From positions 62,001 to 126,000 of the forward strand of contig NW_002476334.1 in the NCBI RefSeq assembly GCF_000189635.1: a stretch of 64,000 bases of DNA. Reading direction: 5' to 3'. The notes under the pieces are model-generated. The model was given only the letters and a program-made list of their open reading frames with translations, made no database searches and had not been told where the DNA came from. Origin of the DNA: Tetrahymena thermophila SB210 (Eukaryota; Ciliophora; Oligohymenophorea; Hymenostomatida; Tetrahymenidae). Within the stretch, counting starts at the first letter, position 1. Each line of letters opens with the position of its first letter. Made by a program: the position numbers and the translations under genes. Below are positions 52,754-64,000 of the stretch, piece after piece.

Positions 52754-54407
52754 ATGGAAGAAATTATAAAGCAATCAAAGTTAAGATATCTAGAATGTCC
52801 TAAAGGGCACCTCCATGACGGTGAGTAGCTCAATTTTATTTGTGTAGATCCTGTTTGTAAAGATAGTGGCTTAATTTGTTCTATTTGTAGAATAGAAATT
52901 CACTAAAAACATAAAGTGATGCCATTGAAATTATTTTTGTGTGAAGTAGCTTCAAAAATGAAGAGTCGTCAATAGCTCAATAGCAATATAGATGAACTAC
53001 TTTCATAGCTTGATTCTCTCAACCAATCTATTCTTTATAATTTGAAAGAAGTTGTTGAGAGTTTAGCCCTCACAATTAAAAATTTTGAAACAGAATGCGC
53101 CAATACAATAAAGCGTATTCGTGAGAAGATAATATCACAAGCTTTTATGAATGAGCATATGCCTAAAGTTATAGACTCTATAGTTAATAGCGAATACACT
53201 GACGTAGAAGCTCTTAAATCCGAGTGCAAAAAGCTCGTGGATTCTATAAATTATTCAGAAAAAAAAGGAATAGAAATTGATATTCGCCCTGAAAAGTCAA
53301 TAGAATCATTCTCAATTACAGAGTAAGATATTATCAAGAATATTCAAAAGGCATCCAAGCAATTTATAGAAAGCATCAAAAAGTTAGAAAAATCTTTTGA
53401 AAAAACTATTTCTGCATCTGATGTCAGCGTTTAATTCTAATTTTCATAGACCTTCAAATCATCTACCATAACAGTTACTGATAGCAAGGTAAAAATGTCG
53501 TTTTTATTTATCAATCCACTTTTATCTTATTAGAACTTGCTCTATTTATTTTTGCTGAATATAATTTAGAAAAATAAAGAATAAATGTTTACTTATTGTT
53601 GGGACAATAAACTGTAAAATTTATTTATTTATTTACTTATCTGAATGAATGTTTAAAGTTAAAATATTTAATGCAGTTAAAAATCCTTAACTTTTAAATA
53701 AATAGCTCTAGCAGAATTTAGTTTAATTTAATAATAAAATGTTTATTTTTAAAATGAAAAGTAAAATTTAAGCAAACTTATAGTTTATTTTTTGCCTTTT
53801 AATGAATAATTTAAAGCATAGTCAGTCAGAGTATTTAATAAATCCTGAGTATAAAATGTATTTTTCACTGACTTGCTAACAAAACATAAATAAATGTGAA
53901 ATTTTAATAATATTAAATTATATTAAATAGACTGCAATTCAAGGATCTAACTAAAACTATGAAAATAGATTTGCCTTGTTGGAACCTGAATTAAGCATGG
54001 AACATCCAACTCGTTTTGCTTTCTAAGTTAAACATATAGCAAATTGGATTGGATTTGGAGTTTGTCTCAAAAACGTCTTAGAGAAAAAAGCATATAAGTT
54101 TGAATATAATAATATCGGGCATGGTGCTTATTTAATATCATCTAACGGTTATTCATGGTCACACTCTTCAAAAGAAGATAATATGGCAAACAAGAGCTTT
54201 GTATTCTCAAATGATGACATCATCATTTGTGAATTCGATTATACTAAAAAATTACTAACATTTAAAAAATAAAAAACACACAACAAGTTCACTCTTACTC
54301 TAGATTTTCCAGATACAGAAAAGGTAGTCCCTTGCATTAACTTATGCAATAAAGGAGAAAAAGTTGAAATAGTTAATAACATAGATTTAAGCAGCGAAGA
54401 ACTATGA
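52754..54407 (+). CDS. B-box zinc finger, coiled-coil and SPRY-like protein
   Basis: Two exons (intron 53489-53930, 442 nt) encode 403 aa. Residues about 14-62 form a B-box-like zinc site: CPKGHLHDGEQ, then FICVDPVCKDSG, LICSICRIEI, HQKHKVMPL, with Cys and His spacing as in TRIM B-boxes. Residues about 70-245 are helical and charged, probably coiled coil. After the intron the protein folds as a SPRY/B30.2-like beta domain (ANWIGFGVCLKN, GHGAYLISSNGYSWSH, NDDIIICEFDYTKKLLTF, VVPCINLCNKGEKVEIV). The order matches TRIM proteins, but there is no RING finger before the B-box, so ubiquitin ligase activity is not expected. Family knowledge: such proteins form coiled-coil dimers and use SPRY to bind a partner. 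The partner is unknown. The long intron is unusual for the window and might hide an alternative exon, though I see none. Confidence 0.88.
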
Positions 54408-56047
54408 ATAATTTGATAGAAATAAAAAATTTTAATAAAATTAAGTAGGTAATTAATTAGTAAAGCAAGCATTTTTTTATATTTTATTTTTATTCTGTTT
54501 CTCTTTTAAAACTAAAATATATTTTATATTCAATTAATTAACCAAATGGATTTAAATCCATTTTAAATAAGAAAATAAAAGCTACAATTATAAAAAATAA
54601 TATTAAAGATAAATTAAAAGCTTTTTCTGCAATAATCGATTCCTAAAATGTTTCTGTATATCTTGTTTAATTGTGCAAAATAAAATACCTTAACTTCTCA
54701 TTATATAGAACTACTTATATTAAGAGCCAAAAAATAATTTTTGAACTTACATTAAGTACTACAAAATAGCCCTCTAAAATGAGAAGGGGTTTCCTTAAAT
54801 GTGGAGTTAGAGTATATTTTTAAATATTTTTTAGAAATTAAATAATTGGATAGTTTTTGTTTTCAAATATGAGCACTTTATTTATTTAGAAACACTTGCT
54901 ATTATTTTCAGTAAATATATTTTTCTATGAAATTCATTAATATCTGATAATTTAAATTTAAATGTAGTTAAGATGCTTACCTAATTTGTATGTAAATGAG
55001 TTTCTAACAGAAACGAATTATTTTTAAATCTAGTAAATACTTGTGTTATTTAAATCTATTAACGTTATACTAAATATTTTAATAAAAAGTTAAATAGATT
55101 AATATTAGTGATCGATAGGATTATTATAGACAAATTATGAGATTCTACTAATTAATATAACAACTAATATTAAAAATCTAAAGAGCAATTATTACTAAAA
55201 TCTAAACTTTTACTTATTATTAAGGTTTTTAATAGATATTTTTTAATTTATTCAGGTAGATGGTGGTTGTGGTAAATTCTTTACATATTAAGAAATTTAG
55301 TTATGGATATAGAAGGTTTTTTCAAATATCTTAAAAATAATATTTGTAATTAATTAAAAAAATGTATTGAATTTTTTATAGTTATAAATGCTAAATAAAA
55401 TACTCTCAAAGCAAAACATGACACAGATAATTATTTTATAAGAAATAGAATGGAGGGAGGGAGGAAAATTGAGGAGTTTTTTTTTCAGTTTTATTTTATT
55501 ATTAGTATTTATTTTTATAATTAAAAAGCTTCCTTTTTCTTAAATATTTGTTTAAATTTTTACTAGCTTAAAATAAGTTTTAAGTAAAATAATTAATATT
55601 CAATTTAAAATTAGATTTTAACTTATTTTACGTTTCAACTAAATTGATTACGTTAAGTCAATTTTTATGAATTTTTACCTCTTAATAAAATAAATATTAC
55701 AATTTTTTGTAAAAAGCTGGATATCTATCTATCTATCTCTCCTTGAATTGATTTCTTAAATAGTTTTGCTGATATATCTAGAACTATTTAAGCTATTGAT
55801 CATTAAAAAGAGTTATACTCCTCTGCTTTATTCGATCAAAATTTGTGAGAAGGAATGATCCTAAATAATATATAAATAAATTAATTAATTAAAAAATATA
55901 TATTGAAACAAATATACATTTGCAATACATCCGTAAAATAGTACATAAAAATATTGCTTGTGAAAATCAAAGAAGCTTTCCAGTGAATATTAATTTATAA
56001 TCAAAGTAGAAGGAAATAAACATAAATCGCATAAGTACTAGTAAAAA
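54408..56047. other. Intergenic, AT-rich, with microsatellites
   Basis: No supported gene is present in 1640 bases. It contains a GGAGGGAGGGAGG purine run near 55452-55464 and an ATCT tetranucleotide repeat at 55721-55740. The right end should hold the promoter of the cyclic-nucleotide-binding protein. Confidence 0.5.
55721..55740. repeat. ATCT tetranucleotide microsatellite
   Basis: About five copies of ATCT lie in tandem in intergenic DNA. Confidence 0.9.
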
Positions 56048-59000
56048 ATGATAACTTCATTGAATCATATTCCTGAAGAATTGGATGACGATAAGCACCA
56101 TTAGTCTTTTACAGAAACAAGCTATACAGTTACAGAGAGGACCATAGGTATTGATAACATACAGCCAAAACAAACTACAATAAATTAAATACAAGAGATT
56201 AATAAAAATTATTTGAAAAGAGGAAGCCTTAATACTGATAGACTGCTTCTTTTAATCAGATCTGTAAATAATTTCAAGTTAAACGAAAAGGATAGCTTGA
56301 AGATCGCTGAAGTTAATAATTATAAATTGAATGATAGAGATAAGCTACTAATGGATATTTTAAAGCAGGATGTCATCGATTTAAAGTTTGAAGAAAACTA
56401 AAATGTAATTGAATATTTAGTTGATGAAATTAGTTTATGAAATTACTTAATAAGCTTAAAATGAATAAATAAATACAAAAACTAAAAAAATATGATCAAT
56501 TTCTTTACTTAAAATATTTAGGTTGCTATCTACATACTCAGAAAGAAAATTAAAAATGAATTAGAAGTTAATTTTTTGAACAATCTTGTAAAAAATCTTC
56601 CCTTTTTCTCCAGTTCTAATGTGTAATAAGAAACAAAAGATCACTCATAATTTAAAAGAATAGTTCAAGCATTATAATATAGACATTTTAATAAGCAGTA
56701 AACTATCTTTAACTATGGTAAAACAAATTAATTATTTACATTAAAAATCTAATACATTAATTGATAAAAAATCCTGAAGTAATCAAAAATTATTTTATTA
56801 AAATCCATTTGCAGCTGTATAATTTTGAACAAAAAATAATTTGGTTCCATTAAAGGATTTTTGAAATTTATTCAATTGAAATTAAAAATGTGCGACTGAA
56901 AATAATAATTAATTTTTTTTATAATTTAATTTAAAGGTGAAAAAGGAACTGAATTCTTTACAGTCATAAAGGGTAAATTAAATTTAATTAATTCATTTTT
57001 CAAGTATTTACTTTCAAATTCATTAATTTCTAAACTTTTTTAAAATAAAGGCGCAGTTTTTTGTTTGGTTCCTGACCCAACATACAAAAAAATTGAATAA
57101 ATTAAGAAACATGAACCGCTAAAAGAAATAGAAAAAAAAGATAATGAGAGCAAAGTGGAAGCCACTGCTCGTGATTTTTTGAATAACATAGTTTTGAGTG
57201 TAAACAAAAAGATTAAAATAGAGCATAATGTTTTGAGTTTTGTTGACATAATCAGAAGCTAAGCTAGGCTAAAGAAGTAAAAAAAACCTGCTGGCAGATA
57301 ATTGTAAACTATTTAAAATTATAAATTTTTCATTTGTTAAATTTTTAAATATTTTTTTAATATCAGAATGAGATCCACTACAAAATAGCTTGAAGAAATG
57401 TTTGAAGAAGAAGAAAAATAAAACGATGTCTTATCTGATACGGAATTCTTAAAGTAAAAATTTCCAGGTTTTATATTAGTCAAAACCTTTTTACCTGGAG
57501 AAAGTTTTGGTGAAATTGCATTGATGACTCAATAAAATCGGTAAAAAATACTCTAATTACTAATTATATTTTATATTAGCTTAGCTAATTAATATTAAAA
57601 TATATTTAAAATTAAATTAAAAATATTCCTAGTTCTGCAACTCTTGTTGCTAAAGAAGATTGTGATCTATTGGTTTTAGATAAAGAGGGATTTGATAAAA
57701 CTATTTCATATATGAAGCAAAACACTATCAGAGAAAAAATAGAATTTATTAAGAGCTTTGAATTCTTCAGCACTCTCTCTACTAAAAGGGTTTTATAGTT
57801 AATTTAGCAATTTAAAGTCATCAAAGTTAATGGAAGACAGAATATATATGAAGAAGGTGAAAATTCTAACTTTTTCTTCTTGATTAAAGAAGGCGAAGTA
57901 GAATTGCAATCTAGATACAGCAACCCTCAAGAGTTAGTCAAACAATATAGTATAGATAACGATCAGGTAAATACTTAAGAAATAAAATATTAATAAAAAT
58001 AAAATCATTCAAAAATCTAGGAATATGATGATACTAAAGATTTAAAAGATCTTAGGATGAAAAAAGCTAAAATTGATGTTAATAAACTCCACACAGTAAA
58101 GATTCTTGGATAAAACAGCTATTTCGGAGAAGAAGAAATAGTTAAAAACTTGACCAAAAGAGAAGCAAAGGCCATTTGCAAAGGACAAGGAGCTGAAATT
58201 TATGCAATTGAAAGAAAGGTAAAAAATTTTATCAAAAATAAATAAATTTTAAAATTAATTTAATTTTTTTTAAATATTAAGAGACTTCATTAAGTTTTAG
58301 GATACAATATTTTTGACAGATTTAAATAGTCAGTAGATTTCAAAGAAGAATTAAAATCAGAGCGTTTGAAAAACGCTATAAAAATGCAAATACCTCAAAA
58401 AGACATCTCAAATTTAAATGAATTCTTGGAAAAAGACAAAAAAAAGAAAGAATTTGAAATTCAAAAGGAAGAGCTGAAAAAAGTTCTTTTAAAAAAACAA
58501 AAATTAAATTTTTCAAAAAGATTCCAAGATTAAAATGAGAAAGAAAAGCAAGCTGATAGTAATAAAAATAAGGGTAGTATTGAGAACTTCGAAAATGATT
58601 CTGAAGAGATTAGTGATAGTGATATTTAAGAATATAATAGAGTCAAAAATTTAGAATAATAAAAGAAAGTTTTTTACAGGATTAATGATAAAATAAATTA
58701 GATGCATAAAAATAATTAAGAAATGACTGTAAACCACGCCAATCCCAACATAATTTAACCTATTTTCCCTTAAAAAGATCATCGTAAATCTTTTAGATAT
58801 AATCAAATTCAAACATTTGATGATTTCAAAATTAGCACTGAGTAAAAATAAATACCAAAGTAGATGACCCCTAAAATAGATGTAATTCTTTCAGTTTATA
58901 AAATTAAATTAATAATTTTTAAATTAAAAGATTAGAAGAGCTTCTCATAAAATAATAACAACTCTTGATAATAGTTTGGATGAGTACATTCAAAAATCAA

Positions 59001-60649
59001 CAAGAACTATACAAATAAAATCATTCACAAACCTATTTGAAATTGATGACAAGTCTATAGAAAAAGACGAACACTAACTACAAGAACCAGCTAGTAAATA
59101 ATCGAAAGGAGAAAGCTAAACTAATATTTTATTGAATGATTAAGGTAGTAGTGATGAAAATGCAAAAGAAAAAATTATGTAATTATAAAGCAAATCAATG
59201 ACAAAAACTGATAAGTTAATATTAAATTTAAGCAAAAACAGCTTAGTTTAAAAATAGCTCAAGCAAATAAGAGAATAAAACGAAGCTTTGCAAAAATCTA
59301 AAACTCCTTAACCCACTTATTAAATTTATAACTTTTAGAAGACTCTTACTCCTTCTTAAAATTAGCAAGAAGAGAGTAGTCCTTAAAAAATGAGAGTATA
59401 AAACTCCTCAAAAAAAATATTGAAGATAGCAGGGACAGGGCTTTTTCATGAAGAGATTGGAAATTCTCATTCTGTAAGCAATTTTACATCTCCTAAGTCC
59501 CGTCCTTTAATTGCTATATCCAGTGGGAGCAATACTATTGCTCACAGATAAGTGAAAACTTCATAAGCAAAAAATCATTTTCATGTTAGATCAAGTTCAA
59601 AGAGCTAAGTAGCACTAAATAATCCATCAGAATTTTCAGCATCTCAAATCCAATTAAATAATTCTCATACATGTGTAACACCATCCTAAAATATTTTTAG
59701 CTCAAGCTCAACATCAACAAATAATAACTATAAAAATCAGCTTGGAGCATTTAGTGTCCCATCATTTACTACATTATCAAGTATTTAAAATTTTAGTAGC
59801 ATACAAACAACAAAGTAAAATAGTTCACAAGCTAATAACAAAGAGTATCCTACAGAAATCAAAAACGATATCATAATTGAAGAAATTCCAATCTCTGAAT
59901 TTAATTTCGAGAAGTAAATTAAAAACAATAGTTAGTAGAGAAAAAGCGTATAAAGCATCAGTAAAGATACATAACAAGCTTAACAAGCAAGAAGATCAGT
60001 GTTGCTTTCACCTTAAACAGCAAGTTTATCTGCAGCATTTGATGAATAAAGATATGCTAAAAAACCTCTTTCGAGCAGAATAGTTAAGAAAGAGATTGTA
60101 CCTCATAAAATACGTCCAATAACAAAGTTAGAGAACCATTCATATTTTAATTCAGTCCTTCATCTTTCAAACTAAGATTAAGTTTTTAAGAATCTTAATA
60201 TCTCATAGCAAAATATCAAGTAAGTGAGATCTAATTCTTAGCTTAAAGGAATATCCTAACAAGGGACTAAAACCTTGTAAAATTTTTACAAAAACCTTGA
60301 TGTAAAAGAAGAGTCAAAGACTATCGGCTTAGAGTAATTTAGGAAAAGGGTTTCTGCATTAAATAAAAACACTGTCGCTCATAATATATAAACTCAAATA
60401 AATGACAATTATTTAGTTACATAAGAAACAAGCTCTTCCTCAAAGAGTATGCTTAGAATTAGAAGATCGTAATTGGCAACAAATACCGACGAATTGCTTT
60501 CAAAAACTACTAGGAATACATCCTCCCATCACCATCAATCATTTAATAGAACTTTTAATCAAAACTAGTAGCAATTATAAACAACTCAAAATATATCTTT
60601 AGCTGTCTTATCTTCTAAATATTCTGACAATAAAAACATCCTTTTTTGA
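56048..60649 (+). CDS. Tandem cyclic-nucleotide-binding-domain protein with long polar tail
   Basis: Nine exons encode 1288 aa. Introns: 56405-56521, 56718-56936, 56973-57050, 57304-57366, 57541-57632, 57967-58020, 58219-58281, 58882-58930. Two CNB-like domains can be read. The first (about 180-410) has FNYGEKGTEFFTVIKG, a charged insertion of about 100 residues, then the phosphate-binding cassette PGESFGEIALM..QNRSATLVA and DLLVLDKEGFDK. The second (about 420-590) has VNGRQNIYEEGENSNFFFLI, KEGEVELQ, GQNSYFGEEEIV and EIYAIERK. The first cassette keeps Gly-Glu-x-Ala-Leu; the Arg expected to grip the cyclic phosphate fits QNR. The second cassette is degenerate. From about 600 on the protein is Ser/Gln/Asn/Lys-rich without domains. 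There is no kinase domain or membrane segment, so it is neither a fused PKG nor a channel. Inference: a cytosolic cAMP/cGMP-sensing regulatory protein, as found in ciliary and cytoskeletal proteins. Confidence 0.9.
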
Positions 60650-61751
60650 TTTAAAACACCTATAATACTATTATCATAATCAAATTACTCCATAATTATA
60701 AGAAAACATTTTTCTCCTGAGTTTTTAAGTTAAAAAATTATTAGCTTCAATTGAAATATTTGGTATTGAGTTAAACTATACTTTTTTATATATTTACTAA
60801 TACCAAGATATTTTAATTATTTATATAAACTAAATTAATATTGAAAAAATATAAATAAACAACTTAATTAATTAATTACCATTTTTATTCAAAATATTAT
60901 TTAAGGTATGAAAAGTACCAGTTATATTATTACGTATAGATTAAATAAATATCATGTGTGTTTTCTTAATTATTATAAAGGAATAACTAAAATCAAAGTC
61001 TTCTTTCTTCAAATTAATTTCACAATTTAAACAAATTAATATTTTGATTTGTCCATTAAAATTGCCAATTAGTCCTATTTAAAGCGTCTATGAGATTACG
61101 TTTAAAAGAAGAAATTTTTAAACAGTCTTAGAATTGATTGATGTAAGAAAATTAATTATTTTTCGATAAGAAATAATTCTGATGAAACCAAAAAAATTAT
61201 CTTATTTGATATCTCTCTATTTCAAAATTTTAAATTAATCCAAGAAGTTCATATTGTAATTACTTTCAGTAATAAAATATCAAATTAATAATAATTTGTT
61301 AGAAAATGATTTTGAGTTGAAGCAATTAATATTTATTTTTGTAACTTTTATATGTTTGTATGTATATAAGTTTGTATGTATATAAGTATGTAGTATGTAT
61401 ATAAGTTTGCACAAATATGAAAATTTTATATTAATTTTATATAATTAGGAAATAAGAAGGCTATGGAATGAAAAATATTTTATCTTTGTTTTAGATAAAA
61501 TAGTTTTCTAGTTTTTTTAAAAATTAATTATTGTAGGTTGTTTAAAAAATATAGTGGTGATTAGGTACTTGTTTAAATTTTTTACAGTTTTTAATACTCG
61601 AAGATCATCTAAATTTTTCTTTAATACTTCCTTAATTTAGGTTAAATCTCCTTTTTATTTGATTAATAGTAAATTCATTTATAAAAATGAAAAAACAAAT
61701 TCAATCAATCCATAACAGCTAATTTAAATGTTTAACATTAAGTAATATTGA
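60650..61751. other. Convergent intergenic region
   Basis: This region holds the 3' ends of the cyclic-nucleotide-binding gene (plus) and the unknown gene (minus). It is AT-rich, with a short tandem repeat at 61351-61410. No gene is seen. Confidence 0.5.
61351..61410. repeat. Short tandem repeat, TTTGTATGTATATAAG-like
   Basis: The unit TTTGTATGTATATAAG recurs about three times, with the last copies slightly altered (ATGTAGTATGTATATAAG). It is intergenic. Confidence 0.85.
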
Positions 61752-63341
61752 TCATTTATTCTTTGGAGATTTTAAAATCTTGTACTGAGATTTTGAAAAT
61801 ATTTCTTTTATTTTCTAAAAATCTAATGCAGTAACTTACGTAGTATTATCCTAGTCTATTTTACAACTTTAATCAATCTTAGAATCTAGAAATTCTGAGA
61901 ATTAAGCTTACAATCCTTATATTTTTTCATTCTCTTATTATTCTTACAAAAAGCTGTCAAAGTTTTATTTTTGCTTTAAATTATTGAAAGTATTTTTAAA
62001 TAAGTCTTTGTATTATTTATAAAGAAGGGCACCACTTTTATCGCTTTTTAAAAGGCAACTGTCCCTTTTTAGTTTTAAATATCTAAAAAATAATTTTCCG
62101 ATTCTACAATATAATTAATTTTCTTATTTTTTGCTTGAAGTATGAGATTATTTTTCAGATGGAATAGATAATGATGAAGTTAAGGATTCCTAATTTTGGT
62201 TTTTTTTATTTTACTTTTTGTCAATTTTACATTTTTATTTAATCTTTTTATTTGAGCATCTTTAGCTTATTGAGCTATTAGATGAAATTAATTTATCTTT
62301 GTAGATGCTTTAAGTCAAAGGTTCAGAACTTTACCTCTTAAGAGAAGGAATTTCTTTATTTTAAATATTAAGGTTATTTCCAGAATAACACTTTATCATA
62401 TTATCATCCCCAACAGATTATTAAGAAATATTCGAAATATTTTAACTAATGTGTGATATATCAATTTCTTGAGATAATAAATTGTCCAATATTTATTATT
62501 AGTTTGATTCTAATTAGCAAGGCTAAACGATTAAAGGTAGTTCTAAATTTAAATTGTGACTATCTTATTTTTATAGTTTAAATCCATTAAAATCGTGATG
62601 GAAATCATCTTCCCTGTCGCTTAAATCAATTTCAATGCTTTCTGCTTACTCCACAACTTAGTTTAGCATTAATAAATTCTATTCTTTTATCAAAAAGTTG
62701 TTGTCTTCAAATAAATTATTTTATTATTTTTGTTATATTTCTGATTTAAGATTTCTCATTTTTAAAGGACTGAATGTAAACAGATCAAAATCTTTATTTT
62801 CTTCGTATTATATAAATATTTTAGGCTAATCGCTCTCCTCTTTTTTTATTTATGATATAGCAGGGTTTTAGGAAATCTACTTTTTATATTATTGTTGATT
62901 ATTATAGGTGATTGAAGAAGTTATTAGGTTAGTAGAACAATTTGATTCATCCATTCCTTAAATAGTATTTGGGTTAGAGCTTCCAAAAGTGGTAATCTTC
63001 TGTTATCCTGAAATTAATTTATAAAAAAAGTTAAGTATTTCATTAGTTTTTTTATTTTCTGATTGACATTCAGAGTTTATAATTTCATAACAAATGATTT
63101 ATTTACCATCTTTATCTTAAAATTTGGTTTCTCGCTTTTATAACTTGGATCTTATATTTTCGATGGTGTTTGAAGTCATAGACTAAAAATGTTCAGTCTC
63201 AGTCAAATGATCTTATCCTAGAAAGTCAAATAGTCCTTAGGTGCAGATTTGGTAAGATCCAGTAGCTAGAGTTTCTTAACTCTCATGTATTTTTTAGAGC
63301 ATCATTTTATTATTTAAGTTTTCAATTGATTCACTAATCAT
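61752..63341 (-). CDS. Gln/Asn/Lys-rich protein of unknown function
   Basis: A single exon encodes 529 aa, from an ATG at 63341 (MISESIENLNNKMMLQKIHE) to TGA at 61752. The first 80 residues look helical and may form a short coiled coil. The rest is hydrophilic, with acidic stretches such as ESIEIDLSDREDDFHHD and a basic SNKKIKQKCKIDKKQNKKN near residue 370, which could act as a nuclear-localisation signal (inference). A short more conserved-looking patch, LYCRIGKLFFRYLKLKRDS, lies near 400. No known domain, signal peptide or membrane helix is seen. The many TAA/TAG Gln codons and lack of TGA over 529 codons support it as a real gene. It converges on the cyclic-nucleotide-binding gene. Confidence 0.78.
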
Positions 63342-64000
63342 TTCTTTTATATTAAAAATTGTATTCAATTAATAGCAAATAAATAAATACAAAGATTAAA
63401 CTGAATTGATATTATCAATTATTTGTTTCTTTAAAGAAAAAATTAAGAAATTTACTAAGTAACATTTAATTTAGAATAAGACCTTTCAAATTAGTTATCA
63501 CCCTTTAAAAATACATGATTTTTTTCTCAGTGCAAATCTAAGGCGTCTCTATGAAATAAATTTACTTGAGACATCATATTTATTGTATTAGACACTGAGT
63601 TAAATTACTACAAACTACAAATTAATAAATATGCGTATCTGATCATAATTTCTTTGATATTTCATATCGTTTCTATTACAGCTAAGGAATAAAATAACTC
63701 CTTAAAATAAAATGAAAATGGAGCGAATATCATTCTATTTATTATCAATTAATAGAAAGTCTGCATAATAAAAAACAAAAACAAATTATTTAAATATTGA
63801 ATGAGAAATATTAACTAAAAAAATTCTAAATTTTACTCTTTTTAAATAATTTAGATATTCTAATAAATAAAGCTTTTTTTTCAAGATTTAGATAATAATA
63901 AAAATTAGAATATTAATATCATTAAATTTAAATATATATATTTATATATAGCTCTTTTAAAGATTTAATAGATACTTTTTTCTTCTCAAAGGAATTTATT
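63342..64000. other. AT-rich region upstream of the last gene
   Basis: This 659-base stretch should contain the promoter of the minus-strand unknown gene. I see no gene, RNA or repeat apart from ATAT runs near 63930-63950. Confidence 0.5.

Noticed and set aside
53035..53229. Minus-strand frame in the B-box/SPRY gene
   Set aside because: It lies antisense to the coiled-coil exon and has no independent support.
1..64000. Very many in-frame TAA and TAG codons in every recognisable gene
   Set aside because: They are not stops or signs of pseudogenes. They fall where Gln fits the families, and all genes end at TGA, as in the ciliate nuclear code.
1..64000. tRNA, rRNA, CRISPR, insertion sequences, bacterial promoters and terminators
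   Set aside because: I scanned by eye for B-box-like tRNA motifs, repeat arrays and transposase-like frames and found none. Bacterial signals are not meaningful in this nuclear DNA.

Overview
The window reads as macronuclear DNA of an oligohymenophorean ciliate, most like Tetrahymena or a close relative. Every long coding frame uses TAA and TAG as sense codons (read as Gln) and stops only at TGA. The DNA is very AT-rich. Introns are mostly 45-120 nt, AT-rich and bounded by GT..AG. The sequence alone cannot name the species. I rebuilt 14 protein genes by hand, 13 complete and one cut by the left edge. For each complete gene the summed exon length is an exact multiple of three, which is an internal check on the models. 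I saw no rRNA, tRNA, CRISPR, IS element, telomeric repeat or bacterial-type operon.

Layout: 1-1717 (-) low-complexity protein, partial; 2217-6537 (-) ankyrin/coiled-coil/EF-hand/C2 protein; 7411-16037 (+) 2675-aa surface protein with LamG-like, Cys-rich and REJ-like regions and a C-terminal membrane bundle; 16402-17778 (-) FAD-dependent oxidoreductase; 18352-19920 (+) multi-pass membrane protein; 20078-26874 (-) 1840-aa furin-like Cys-repeat surface protein in 19 exons; 26875-31208 gene-poor, with a probable relic of the same surface-protein family; 31209-35884 (+) hybrid histidine kinase; 37246-40389 (+) chitin synthase; 41377-45706 (+) divergent Ras/Rab-like GTPase joined to a tubulin-tyrosine-ligase-like domain; 46090-48631 (-) splicing factor PRP3; 48970-49221 (+) an orphan exon-intron-exon copy of part of the 20-27 kb gene; 49624-51570 (-) protein kinase; 52754-54407 (+) B-box/SPRY protein; 56048-60649 (+) tandem cyclic-nucleotide-binding-domain protein; 61752-63341 (-) unknown Gln/Asn/Lys-rich protein.

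The genes are independent eukaryotic transcription units in mixed orientation, not a pathway cluster. Two themes recur. The first is a local family of large Cys-rich surface proteins. The 7-16 kb and 20-27 kb genes share a C-terminal membrane-bundle pattern, the 28.7-29.4 kb relic looks like a third member, and the 49 kb fragment is a DNA-level copy of one exon junction. The second is signalling and sensing: histidine kinase, protein kinase, cyclic-nucleotide-binding, EF-hand/C2 and GTPase-like proteins.

The least ordinary objects are the GTPase-TTL gene, which has lost key catalytic residues in both domains and carries a duplicated 3' end; the seven symmetric phase-2 exons of the Cys-repeat gene; and the orphan exon pair. 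Promoters, poly(A) sites and origins of ciliates have no motif I can call reliably, so none is annotated.
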